DNA of 64,000 bases from Deltaproteobacteria bacterium. GTDB lineage: Bacteria > Desulfobacterota > DSM-4660 > Desulfatiglandales > Desulfatiglandaceae. The stretch lies in the NCBI GenBank assembly GCA_021737785.1, contig JAIPDI010000015.1:1-64000 (forward strand), in the 5' to 3' direction. Below are positions 36,084-44,192 of the stretch, piece by piece; the stretch's first letter is position 1; each line of letters opens with the position of its first letter. The notes beneath the pieces are model-generated. The model had not been told where the DNA came from, ran no database searches, and saw nothing but the letters and a program-made list of their open reading frames with translations. The position numbers and the translations under genes were made by a program.

Positions 36084-38207
36084 ATGGAAACACAATCCAG
36101 ACCGAGCACCGGACTGTTCAAGATCCTGGCCCGCTGGGGGATACTGATCCTCATGCAGGGCCTCCTCATCCTGCCCGGCCATGCGGAAGAAGCGGAAGAG
36201 AAGAAGGAAGACTCCCAAGAGGCCGTTCAGCAGAAAGAGGAAAAGGAAGAGGCCAAAAAGGCCGTTAAACTGGAAGATATTACCGTCATGGCCACCCAGC
36301 CGGGCGTTGAGATCACCCCGGAAAAGACCATCGTTCGCATGGATGAATTCGTGAAGCCGGGGGACGTCCGGACCCTGACCGACGTCCTCAAGACCATGGG
36401 CGGCATCGACGTCATGCGAATCAACCCCATGATGGCAAGCCCGGGCGACGAGGTTTCCATCAGGGGGATGAACGAAGGCCGGCTGGTGGTGGAGATCGAC
36501 GGGAGACGGATCAATCACAGCGGCTACTACGGCCGGTACATCGTGGACTGGTCCACTTTGAATCTGGACGATATCGAAAGCATCGAGATCATCCGGGGCG
36601 GCCATTCGGTGCTCCACCCCTTTGCCATCGGCGGCGTCATCAACATCATCACCAAGAAGGGGAAAAAGACATCCGATCCCAAGCCCACGGTGAGCGCCAA
36701 GGCCGGGGTTGGATCCTTCACCACCACCACAGAGTCCCTTTCCATCGACGGCGGTGCCTTGGATTTTGTGGGATACAACTTTTCCGTTAACAACGGTCAC
36801 ACCAACGGCTATTTGAGGAACAACTACCAGGATAATTTGACCCTCAATGGTCATCTCAGCTTTTATCTTCCCCTGGATGCGACCCTTGAACTGGGCATCA
36901 AGCATGCGAATGTGAAGTACGGCTTCCCGGTGGTCAACGACCCCTCCCGGTCCGATTATGATCCCAGCTCCCCCAACTTTTACGCCAATGCCGATCAGCT
37001 CAGGCATCTCAATTTTCCCCAGTATGCGGCCTATGATCCCCACTGGAAAAAACACACCACCTATCTGGACGGGATCTTCAAGATGCCGGTGGGACCAGGC
37101 ACCGTCAAGATCCACGGGTATCAGACCAACGGCAGGCGGTGGACCAGCCTCTACGAAAAGTCAGGCAAGTTTGCGTCCGACGTGTTCGCGGACGATCGGA
37201 CCGAGGGCGTGATCGCAGAGTACCGGGACATCAAGCTCTTCGGTTTCAACAAGGTCACCGTGGGATACGAGTATCAGCATTTGGGTGCACCCTATGACCA
37301 GCCCGACCTCTTCGAGGTCAACTCCGCCTATCTTCAAGATGTCATCAGTATCGGGGATCAATGGCGCATCACTCCCGGGGTCCGCTACTACCACGTGGAC
37401 ATGAACACCTACTATTCCCAGTACGGCGAGGGATGGCCGGTGACAGGGAATAAGGAGACGGACGATGGGTTCTATCCCAGTCTGAAGGTGGATTTCCAGG
37501 CCACGGACCAAACCGCTCTTTACGCCGCGGTGAGCCGTTCCTACCGGCTCCCCTGCCCTTGAGACTACTACTGGTGGGCGCGGTGCGCGTCCCCGGACAA
37601 CCCTACGCTGAAACCGGAATCGGCATGGGAATATGAAATTGGCGCCATTCACGATATAGGGCCCTTCAGTGTGAGGGGAGCACTCTACTACTACGACATT
37701 CAGGACTTCATCAACGACAACGGCATTACCTCACCCGGAACAGGAATCGGGAGCGACTGTCTTTACAATATCCCTCATTTCAAGCTGTACGGGGGTGAAA
37801 TCGAGGCGAGCATTCGGCTGGGCCGGTTTCTCGGGACCGTTTCCTATAACTACCAGAACTACACCGCGGAGAGTGCGGGATTTGAGCAGAACTGGACCTA
37901 TTATCTCCCGGCCCTTCTGCCCCAGAACAAGGTCAAGCTCTTATGCAACTACGAGGTCTGGGAAGGCGGACTGGTTCAGTTCAGTTCCATCTTTGTGGAC
38001 GAGCGCAAGACACAGCAGCCGGGGACCGAAGACCTGGACTCCTACATCACCTTTGATATCGGATTTCAGCAGGGATTCAAGTGGATGGGTCTCGACTGGA
38101 TGGCCGAACTCTACTGCAACAACTTTACGGGCGCCAACTACGAGGAACAGGCTGGCTATAAAATGCCCAAGTATGTATCCGGGGTCCTCATGAGCGTCCG
38201 ATTTTAA
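36084..38207 (+). CDS. TonB-dependent receptor with in-frame UGA, predicted selenoprotein
   Basis: 707-aa outer-membrane receptor if UGA at 37560-37562 (codon 493) is read as selenocysteine. Seen: signal peptide ending near PGHAEEA, acidic linker, plug domain from KLEDITVMATQPGVEI (about 60-215, with MRINPMMASPGDEVSIRGM and IEIIRGGHSVLHPFAIGGVINIITKKGK), then a beta-barrel ending in Phe (SVRF), as outer-membrane proteins do. The frame is open on both sides: SRSYRLPCP, UGA, DYYWWARC, NPTLKPESAWEYEIG, the last two being standard TonB-receptor motifs. Cys491, Sec493 and Cys501 would sit in one loop. A hairpin 13 bases after UGA resembles a SECIS. ATG 36084 follows AAGGGAG. The alternative is a nonsense mutation in a decaying gene. 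Confidence 0.85.
37560..37592 (+). promoter_or_regulatory. UGA codon with candidate SECIS hairpin in the receptor gene
   Basis: UGA at 37560-37562. GGGCGCG (37576-37582) pairs with CGCGTCC (37586-37592), six Watson-Crick pairs and one G-U, around the loop GTG (37583-37585). Counting from U of UGA the loop is at nucleotides 24-26 and begins G-U, like the essential G-U in the loop of the E. coli fdhF SECIS. Confidence 0.65.
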
Positions 38208-38234
38208 CCGCCCGATGGGCAGCGAGACTACATC

Positions 38235-39188
38235 ATGACATATAAGAACCATTGGCAAAAAAAAATATTGATCTTGTTCACATGTCTGATCCTGACTGCG
38301 GTCGGATGGGTTTCACCGATGACAGCTACCGCCTGGGGAGGCCGGGGGCAACTCTATGTGATCGGGACCGGTCCCGCCGGGCCCCGCATGGCGACCCTTC
38401 AGGCCCTCGACACGCTCAAGCGCATGGACGTGATTGTGGCCCCCATTAAGCACGCCAACCTGTTTGCCGAATATGTGGCCGGGAAATCGATTCTGTTCGA
38501 CCCCTGGACAGACATCTGGGACTACAAGGGGAAGAGCATGTGGAATCTGGACAAGACGGAATTGGCGGCATTTGAGAAAGAACGCCTCAAGGTCCGCGAA
38601 GAGCGGGTGGCGAAAATCAAAGGCCTCCTGACCGAGGGAAAGGATGTGGGCCTGATGGACCACGGCAATCCCTGTCTGTACGGACCGAGCCACTGGTACA
38701 CAGAGCAGTTCGATCCCCAGGAGGTGACCATCATTCCGGGGATGGGGTGCGACGCCGCGGCCATGGCCGCCCTGGGGAAGAGCACCATCCCGGCCCACGA
38801 CACCCGATTTATTATCCAGACATCCCCCTTTTCCATGATGGAATGGGGCGCCAGGGACCGGCAGGTTCTGAAGGATCTGACCAAATATCCATCCACCATG
38901 ATCTTCTACATGGCCTTATGGAATCCCGAGGTCCTGTTCTGTGAACTCAAGGCGCATCTGCCCCCGGATATGCCGTGCGCCGTGGTCTTCTGGGCCGGGG
39001 ACCCCGACAGGGAGCGTATCCTCCGGGGGACCGTGGCCGACATGGCGGAAAGGCTGGCGAAAGAGAGTGAAAAATTCATGGGTCTTGTTTTGGTCGGTCG
39101 TTTCCTGAATGGAAAGCCCTACGATGCAGCCATGGAGCAGAGCCTGAAGGAACTGAAAGCATCCCGTCATCCTGTGCGTTCCGAATAA
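38235..39188 (+). CDS. Exported tetrapyrrole-methylase-like protein
   Basis: 317-aa protein. After a clear signal peptide (ILILFTCLILTAVGWVSP, cleavage near ATAWG) follows a corrin/porphyrin methylase fold: LYVIGTGPAGPRMATLQALDTLKRMDVIVA (N-terminal GxGPG-type loop), VGLMDHGNPCLYGP, VTIIPGMGCDAAAMAALG and the C-terminal GRFLNGKPYDAA. Family members such as CobI and CysG use SAM in the cytoplasm to methylate precorrins. Export would take it away from SAM, so this is more likely a periplasmic binder of a tetrapyrrole or metal chelate than an enzyme. It lies 27 bases after the receptor gene in the same operon. Confidence 0.8.
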   Translation: MTYKNHWQKKILILFTCLILTAVGWVSPMTATAWGGRGQLYVIGTGPAGPRMATLQALDTLKRMDVIVAPIKHANLFAEYVAGKSILFDPWTDIWDYKGKSMWNLDKTELAAFEKERLKVREERVAKIKGLLTEGKDVGLMDHGNPCLYGPSHWYTEQFDPQEVTIIPGMGCDAAAMAALGKSTIPAHDTRFIIQTSPFSMMEWGARDRQVLKDLTKYPSTMIFYMALWNPEVLFCELKAHLPPDMPCAVVFWAGDPDRERILRGTVADMAERLAKESEKFMGLVLVGRFLNGKPYDAAMEQSLKELKASRHPVRSE

Positions 39189-39219
39189 CTTTGATAGACA
39201 GAAAAAGGAGAAGATACAG

Positions 39220-39981
39220 ATGAAGAGAGGACTTCAGATCGGTTCGATCATGATATTTCTTTCTTGGGGCTCCCTGGCCGGGGCGCATTCATTGTGGTTG
39301 AATATGGATGGACACCGGCAGGGCATAGGACAACCAATCACCATCGACATCGGATGGGGGCACAAATTCCCAAGAGATGGAGAGATAAGGGAAGGGATGC
39401 TGAAAGAGGTGGTGGCCATCGATGCGGACGGGAAAAAGATCCCGTTGGAGCAGCTCTCCAAAACCGCCTTTCAATTTGTTCCTCAAGCAGAGGGCGTTTA
39501 TGTGATATGGGCGTCTGTTCACCCGGGCTTTGTCAGCAAAACCACCGAAGGTTACCAGATGGGACCCAAGACCGGCCTCAAGAAGGCGGTCTCCTGTTTC
39601 CATTACGACATCCGCACCAAGACCTTCATCTCCGTGGGAGACAGGAGGGATATGCCGGTTCACACCACCGGCGACCCTCTGGAAATCATCCCCCTGAAAG
39701 ATCTGTTCGGGCTGAAACAGGGCGCAGAGCTACCGGTCAAGATCGTATTTAATGGTAAACCCCTCGTTAAGGCCAAGGTCTCTGCGACCTATGCCGGGTT
39801 TTCAGGCAATCCCAACACATTCGCCCATGCAGTGGAAACGGATAAGGACGGCACTGTCCGGATCAACCTCCAGGAAAAGGGGAAATGGATCGTCTCGGTG
39901 ACCCACGAAATCCCCTACCTTGACACAAAGGAGTGCGACACAAACAAATATAATGTCACCATGACCTTTGATGTGCCATAA
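39220..39981 (+). CDS. NikM-like periplasmic protein (DUF4198)
   Basis: 253-aa protein: signal peptide ending SLAGAHS, so the mature form begins near His (AHSLWLNM), a metal-ligand arrangement seen in DUF4198/NikM proteins. Two beta-domains follow; GHKFPRDGEIREG, YQMGPKTGLKKAVSCFHYDI and GNPNTFAHAVETDKDGTVRINL fit the family, usually linked to nickel or cobalt uptake. AAAAGGAG precedes ATG 39220. It probably binds metal or a metal complex released from the receptor; that is inferred from family and place in the operon. Confidence 0.8.
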   Translation: MKRGLQIGSIMIFLSWGSLAGAHSLWLNMDGHRQGIGQPITIDIGWGHKFPRDGEIREGMLKEVVAIDADGKKIPLEQLSKTAFQFVPQAEGVYVIWASVHPGFVSKTTEGYQMGPKTGLKKAVSCFHYDIRTKTFISVGDRRDMPVHTTGDPLEIIPLKDLFGLKQGAELPVKIVFNGKPLVKAKVSATYAGFSGNPNTFAHAVETDKDGTVRINLQEKGKWIVSVTHEIPYLDTKECDTNKYNVTMTFDVP

Positions 39982-40080
39982 TGGGGAATACGTATTGTCT
40001 TTGTCACCGCTCCGATGCATGCCCTTGGCCTTGAAGGAAGGATGGGGGTTCCGGATCGACATATCAGGAAAGGATAAAAA

Positions 40081-40590
40081 ATGGATATGACGCTCAAACC
40101 TGTGGGCGTGGTTCACAGCCCTATCAAGGAACCGAGCCTGGTGGCCCGGACGGGCGATTTGAACTGGGAGGATGAGGCTCCCCCCGCGTCACACGCGGAT
40201 GACAGGACCTCGGAAATCGTCATCCATCCGGAATACATAGATCTCCTCCACGGAGTGGAGGATTTTTCACACCTCATGGTCCTGTACTGGGCCCACAGGG
40301 TGGATGCCGAAGGCCGACGCCTTACCAAGGTCCATCCGATGGGGAGAAAGGACCTCCCCCTGGTCGGCGTATTCGCAACGTGCAGCCCGGCGCGTCCCAA
40401 TCCCGTTCTGGCCATTGCCGTCAGGCTGCTGGAACGCAATGGCCCCACCCTGCGTGTGAAAGGCCTGGACGCTGTTGATGGGAGTCCTGTTATCGACATC
40501 AAGCCCTATCTGCCTTCCTACTATTCCGTCCCGGATGCGAAGCTGTCCGCCTGGATGAAACAGCTCATGGATGAGATGGAACAGGGTTAG
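40081..40590 (+). CDS. TrmO/TsaA-type SAM-dependent methyltransferase
   Basis: 169-aa single-domain beta-barrel protein: LKPVGVVHSPIKEP at the start, IVIHPEYIDLLHGVEDFSHLMVLYWAHRV, GVFATCSPARPNPVLAIAVRLLE and LDAVDGSPVIDIKPYLPSYYSV. This is the TsaA/TrmO fold; E. coli TrmO N6-methylates t6A37 in tRNA-Thr but carries an extra C-terminal domain that is missing here. Small TrmO-like proteins are frequent next to metal uptake genes; whether this one methylates tRNA or a chelator is open. AGGA lies just upstream of ATG 40081. Confidence 0.82.
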   Translation: MDMTLKPVGVVHSPIKEPSLVARTGDLNWEDEAPPASHADDRTSEIVIHPEYIDLLHGVEDFSHLMVLYWAHRVDAEGRRLTKVHPMGRKDLPLVGVFATCSPARPNPVLAIAVRLLERNGPTLRVKGLDAVDGSPVIDIKPYLPSYYSVPDAKLSAWMKQLMDEMEQG

Positions 40591-40627
40591 CGGAGGCCGG
40601 GCGCCGGCTTGTAAAGCGGAGAAATGG

Positions 40628-41722
40628 ATGAAGAAAATTTGCTTATGGGTGGTATGCATCATTCTGTGGGGCCTCAATCCCCTTTCCGGATATGCCGGCA
40701 CAATACGCGTGATCGACATGACGGGGAGGCAGGTGGTAGTGCCCTTTGATCCGGAAAGGATCATCTGCATCGGTCCTGGGACATTACGCCTGATCGTCTA
40801 TCTCCAGGCCGAATCCAGGGTCGTGGGCGTGGAGGAGATGGAAAAGATGAACCCCCGCGGTAGACCCTACTGGCTGGCCCATCCCGAGCTGTGGAAACTT
40901 CCCCAATGCGGGCCGGGCGGCCCTGTCAGCATCAACAAGAAACCGGACCTGGAGGCGGTCCTCTCTGTGGCCCCCCAGGTAATCTTTGTGACCTACATGA
41001 AGGCCCCCCTGGCGGACGAGGTGGAAAAGACCCTGGGCATTCCGGTGGTCGTCTTGAGCTACGGCGCCTTCGCCACCTTCGATGAAACCGTCTACCACAG
41101 CCTCCGTCTTGCAGGGAAGATACTCAATCGCTCAAAACGTGCGGAGGACGTGATCACCTACGTGGAATCGCAGCGCAAGGACCTGAGACGCCGAACCGCA
41201 GATATTTCCCGAGATCGGATACCGACCGTGTATGTCGGCGGCATCGGGTATCGCGGCGCCCACGGCATCGGCAGCACGGAACAGCAGTATGCCCCGGTAG
41301 ACTGGGTCCATGCACAAAACGCGGCGGAACATCTCAAGCCCAGTGCCGGCAGCCATGTGTTTGTGGACAAGGAGATGCTTCTGAAAATAGATCCGGACAT
41401 CATCTTCATCGACGGCGGCGGACTGACCCTGGTGGCAACCGACTACCATAAGAACCCGTCTTACTATCAGGCACTCAAGGCATTCTCCAACCAAAAGGTC
41501 TACACCCTTCTCCCCTTCAACTGGTATACCACCAACATCGGCACGGTTCTGGCCGACGGCTTTGCGGTTGGAAAGCGCCTCTATCCTGAGCGCTTCGAAG
41601 ATATGGATCTTGAAAAAACAGCCGCCGCGATCTACACATTTCTGGTGGGGAAGCCGGTATACAGGCAGATGAAAAGGGACTACGGTCCTATCGGCGGCAA
41701 GGCCCCGTTTTTGAATGGATGA
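40628..41722 (+). CDS. FecB/BtuF-like periplasmic substrate-binding protein
   Basis: 364-aa exported protein: signal peptide (ICLWVVCIILWGLNPLSGYAG), IRVIDMTGRQVVVPFDPERIICIGPGTLRLIVYL, KKPDLEAVLSVAPQVIFVTY, and a long backbone helix, typical of class III binding proteins for siderophores, cobalamin or chelated metals. Length is about 70 residues above BtuF. ATG 40628 has GGAG six bases upstream. No permease or ATPase gene accompanies it; the nearest suitable pair is btuCD at 22.9-24.8 kb, or the partner lies outside the window. Confidence 0.85.
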   Translation: MKKICLWVVCIILWGLNPLSGYAGTIRVIDMTGRQVVVPFDPERIICIGPGTLRLIVYLQAESRVVGVEEMEKMNPRGRPYWLAHPELWKLPQCGPGGPVSINKKPDLEAVLSVAPQVIFVTYMKAPLADEVEKTLGIPVVVLSYGAFATFDETVYHSLRLAGKILNRSKRAEDVITYVESQRKDLRRRTADISRDRIPTVYVGGIGYRGAHGIGSTEQQYAPVDWVHAQNAAEHLKPSAGSHVFVDKEMLLKIDPDIIFIDGGGLTLVATDYHKNPSYYQALKAFSNQKVYTLLPFNWYTTNIGTVLADGFAVGKRLYPERFEDMDLEKTAAAIYTFLVGKPVYRQMKRDYGPIGGKAPFLNG

Positions 41723-42347
41723 TGAAAGACCGAAGAGGATGAAATCAAAGACCCATTTTTTCGATACAAGGGCCGAGAATTGGGAGGAGGCCTGCTACCC
41801 GGCCCCGGTGCGCGAACGCCTTCTCGATCTGATCCGCGAATTTGAAATAGGATCGGGAGAACGCATCCTTGACGTGGGCACAGGGCCGGGGGTCCTGCTC
41901 CCCTATCTGCGGCAAGGGGTGGGCCCGTCCGGACAGGTCTGCGCCTTTGACCTCTCCATCGACATGATCCGTCAGGCACATGGAAAACCGCACGCACCTC
42001 AGGATTTGGTTTTTCAGGCCGATGTCCACAGCATCCCGTTCACAGACAGGGTGTTCGACCGGGTGATCTGCTTTGCGGCGTTTCCGCATTTCGATGATCC
42101 CGGACAAGCCCTTCAAGAGATGGGCCGGGTGGTGAAGACCGGGGGAGTCCTCTTTGTTGCCCATCTGATGAGCCGCAAAGAGCTTGCCGCGCACCACGGG
42201 TCGCACGCCACCGTGGCCCGGGATGTGCTGCCGGCCGACCCTGAGATGAAGGCCCTTTTTCTTCAAGCAGGGCTCTCGCAGCCCGACATCGTGGACATCC
42301 CCGGTCAATACATGGCCAGAAGTTTCAAGAACAGGTCAGGGAGATAA
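41715..42347 (+). CDS. Class I SAM-dependent methyltransferase
   Basis: 210-aa cytoplasmic methyltransferase: motif I ILDVGTGPGVLLPYL, motif II/III region GQVCAFDLSIDMIRQA and DLVFQADVHSIPFTDRVFDRVICFAAF, post-motif GGVLFVAHLMS. These are the UbiE/Methyltransf_11 features; substrate unknown. ATG 41715 overlaps the binding-protein stop by eight bases, so it is translated with the uptake genes and may modify the imported ligand. Confidence 0.85.
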   Translation: MDDERPKRMKSKTHFFDTRAENWEEACYPAPVRERLLDLIREFEIGSGERILDVGTGPGVLLPYLRQGVGPSGQVCAFDLSIDMIRQAHGKPHAPQDLVFQADVHSIPFTDRVFDRVICFAAFPHFDDPGQALQEMGRVVKTGGVLFVAHLMSRKELAAHHGSHATVARDVLPADPEMKALFLQAGLSQPDIVDIPGQYMARSFKNRSGR

Positions 42348-42397
42348 AATCAGGGAACAAAGGTATTCGGTCTGATCCATTTGAAGGAGGAGGCGCC

Positions 42398-42880
42398 ATG
42401 GCAAAGGACAAGCATCCCGTGACACAGGCTATCCGTGTGCTGAAAGAGAGCGGCATCCCCTACACCCTTCATCCATACGATTATGAAGAAAAAGGAGGGA
42501 CAAAAAGGGCCGCGCAAGAACTGAAGGTGGATGAGCATCAGGTGATTAAGACGCTCGTTATGGAAGATGAATATAAGGAGCCTGTGGTGGTGCTCATGCA
42601 CGGCGACAGGGAGGTCTCCACCAAGGCGTTTGCCAGGGCCCTCAAGGCCAAGACCGTCAGGCCCTGCGATCCCGAGGTGGCGCACAGGCATACCGGTTAT
42701 TTTGTGGGCGGGACCTCGCCCCTGGGTCTGAAGAAACCTCTCAAGATCTATTTCGAGGCATCCATCGCAGACCTCCCTTTTATCTTTATCAATGCAGGGA
42801 GAAAAGGGCTGCTGGCACGCCTGTCTCCGCACGATCTGATCAAGCTGATAGAAGCCGAACCGGTGGACGTGGCGATCTGA
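42398..42880 (+). CDS. ybaK: YbaK/EbsC-type Cys-tRNA deacylase
   Basis: 160-aa protein of the trans-editing family that hydrolyses mischarged Cys-tRNA(Pro). Seen: TQAIRVLKESGIPYTLHPYDYEEKGGTKRAAQELKV, QVIKTLVMEDEYKEPVVVLMHGD, KTVRPCDPEVAHRHTGYFVGGTSPLG and the C-terminal IFINAGRKGLLARLSPHDL with the catalytic-site Gly/Lys pattern of YbaK. GGAGG lies about seven bases upstream of ATG 42398. It may be the last gene of the receptor operon. Confidence 0.9.
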   Translation: MAKDKHPVTQAIRVLKESGIPYTLHPYDYEEKGGTKRAAQELKVDEHQVIKTLVMEDEYKEPVVVLMHGDREVSTKAFARALKAKTVRPCDPEVAHRHTGYFVGGTSPLGLKKPLKIYFEASIADLPFIFINAGRKGLLARLSPHDLIKLIEAEPVDVAI

Positions 42881-43034
42881 TTTCGCGATTCTGCCCTGGC
42901 TTACCCCCCTTAGCACTCACCAGAAATGCATTCTCACCCCCCGGACCCAGGCCGGCCGTCAGCGGCGATTGCCTCTTGATCCGTTGAGTATCCCGGACCC
43001 CCTCAAATAGTTACACGCAGTGCTCAAATCATAT

Positions 43035-43063
43035 TTGATAAAAAAGAGGAAACCCGCTATAAT
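43035..43063 (+). promoter_or_regulatory. Strong sigma-70 promoter for the DUF433 gene
   Basis: TTGATA (43035-43040), 17-base spacer, perfect TATAAT (43058-43063), 30 bases before the start codon. The best -10 box in the window. Confidence 0.8.
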
Positions 43064-43093
43064 GAAGCGTCATTCATTTTGGAGGAATTCTTT

Positions 43094-43330
43094 ATGCTGG
43101 GATTTGAACGCATTACCTTTAACCCCGATATCATGGGAGGACGTGCTTGTATCCGAAACATGAACATCAGCGTCTCCTTGATCGTCAACCTGATCGCTAA
43201 CGGCATCACCTTTGCTGAAGTTCTGCAGGCCTATCCCTATCTGGAGGAAGATGACCTTCAACAGTCTCTTCAATATGTCGCCTGGCTGGCGGACGAATTC
43301 GTGTATCCGATGGAAGCCGTCGCTGTATGA
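43094..43330 (+). CDS. DUF433 antitoxin-type protein
   Basis: 78-aa protein with MLGFERITFNPDIMGGRACIRNMNISVSLIVNLIANGITFAEVLQAYPYLEEDDLQQSLQYVAWLA split over its length; this is the DUF433 (PF04255) small helix-turn-helix-like antitoxin pattern. ATG 43094 has GGAGG eight bases upstream. In this family the antitoxin is normally followed directly by a DUF5615 PIN-like toxin; here only 30 codons of a possible partner follow. Confidence 0.85.
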   Translation: MLGFERITFNPDIMGGRACIRNMNISVSLIVNLIANGITFAEVLQAYPYLEEDDLQQSLQYVAWLADEFVYPMEAVAV

Positions 43331-43419
43331 GGTTTCTCGATATTAATGGTATTTCCATAGACAGGCGGTCAGGCTTCGGAAAAATCTATAGAAAGAAGAG
43401 GGCTATTGTCCCTGACTGA
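43327..43419 (+). pseudogene. Truncated DUF5615-type toxin remnant
   Basis: Starts at ATG 43327, overlapping the DUF433 stop by four bases as in intact pairs, and reads MRFLDINGISIDRRSGFGK before a stop at 43419. DUF5615 toxins begin M-FL-D-N(L/I), so the start fits, but about 80 residues are missing. Probably a dead toxin that left the antitoxin behind; identification from so short a piece is weak. Confidence 0.35.
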
Positions 43420-43426
43420 CAAGGCG

Positions 43427-44023
43427 CTAAATCGTGATGACCTTATCCGCCAGTTGCATGGCCGTGACGATGTCGAGCATATTGGTGGTCTCTCCCACCT
43501 CTTTTTGATCCAGCAGGTTGAAATGGGTCAGACAGGTGCCGCAGACCAGGATATAGATCCCAGCCTTCTCGTGTTCCTGGATAATGGGGAGTACCTCCGA
43601 CCCCTTTATGGTCATCTTGACCCCGTTATTGACGAACACCAGTCTCCATAGATCTTCGCCCATTTCCTTCAGGGTCTTGAGAAAGCTGATCATGAGCTTT
43701 TGGCCGAGCACATCGTCTCCGTGGCCCATGCAGTCGTTGGTCACCATGACCATGATCTTGCGATGCGCGTCTCCCTTCTTTTCATCCACGGGCATCTCCG
43801 GCGCCGGGCTGTCGCCCACCGTGCCGATGATGTGAAATTCGTTTCCCGCCTCCTGGATGGAAACCTCCAGCTTCTGGCTTGCCATAAACCGGGCCACGTT
43901 CTGCTTGGAGGCCTCATTATCCACCACCACCTTGATGACCTGGGGGTGGTCTCTTTCAAGGGCTTCTTTTGTCTGCAAGACCGGGGCAGGACAGGCAAGC
44001 CCGCGGCAATCGATTTCTTTCAT
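43427..44023 (-). CDS. yedF: Selenium metabolism protein YedF
   Basis: 198-aa two-domain protein. N-terminal TusA/SirA domain MKEIDCRGLACPAPVLQTKEAL with Cys6 and Cys11 (CPxP); C-terminal DsrE-like domain from about 88 (KIMVMVTNDCMGHGDDVLGQKLM) with CGTCLTHF near residue 160. The combination is the YedF family of selenium metabolism, thought to deliver selenium to SelD or a related acceptor. It follows selD by 170 bases, the gap holding a palindromic repeat. Ends the selenium operon. Confidence 0.93.
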   Translation of the reverse strand: MKEIDCRGLACPAPVLQTKEALERDHPQVIKVVVDNEASKQNVARFMASQKLEVSIQEAGNEFHIIGTVGDSPAPEMPVDEKKGDAHRKIMVMVTNDCMGHGDDVLGQKLMISFLKTLKEMGEDLWRLVFVNNGVKMTIKGSEVLPIIQEHEKAGIYILVCGTCLTHFNLLDQKEVGETTNMLDIVTAMQLADKVITI

Positions 44024-44097
44024 CGTTTTTCTATCCTTGGCTTCAAGTGCCTAATGTTGACGGTCTCGTAAAAAGTCACGAAACACCATTTCCTGTC

Positions 44098-44117
44098 ATT
44101 CCGGCGAAAGCCGGAAT
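44098..44117. repeat. REP-type palindrome between selD and yedF
   Basis: ATTCCGGC (44098-44105), loop GAAA, GCCGGAAT (44110-44117). This stem-loop, with flanking GTC and CCAG, is of a kind found dispersed in many proteobacterial genomes; here it may stabilise or process the selenium operon mRNA. Confidence 0.6.
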
Positions 44118-44192
44118 CCAGTCCCGCGGCGGGATTCAACGGGGTGACCACCTTTTACGAATGCTTCAAGGTTAAAGAAAGGTTCTCTCCTT

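Noticed and set aside
37563-38207. Receptor as two separate genes or a frameshifted pseudogene
   Set aside because: The second part has no ribosome site or family start, and it is in the same frame as the first; no shift is needed, only reading of one UGA.
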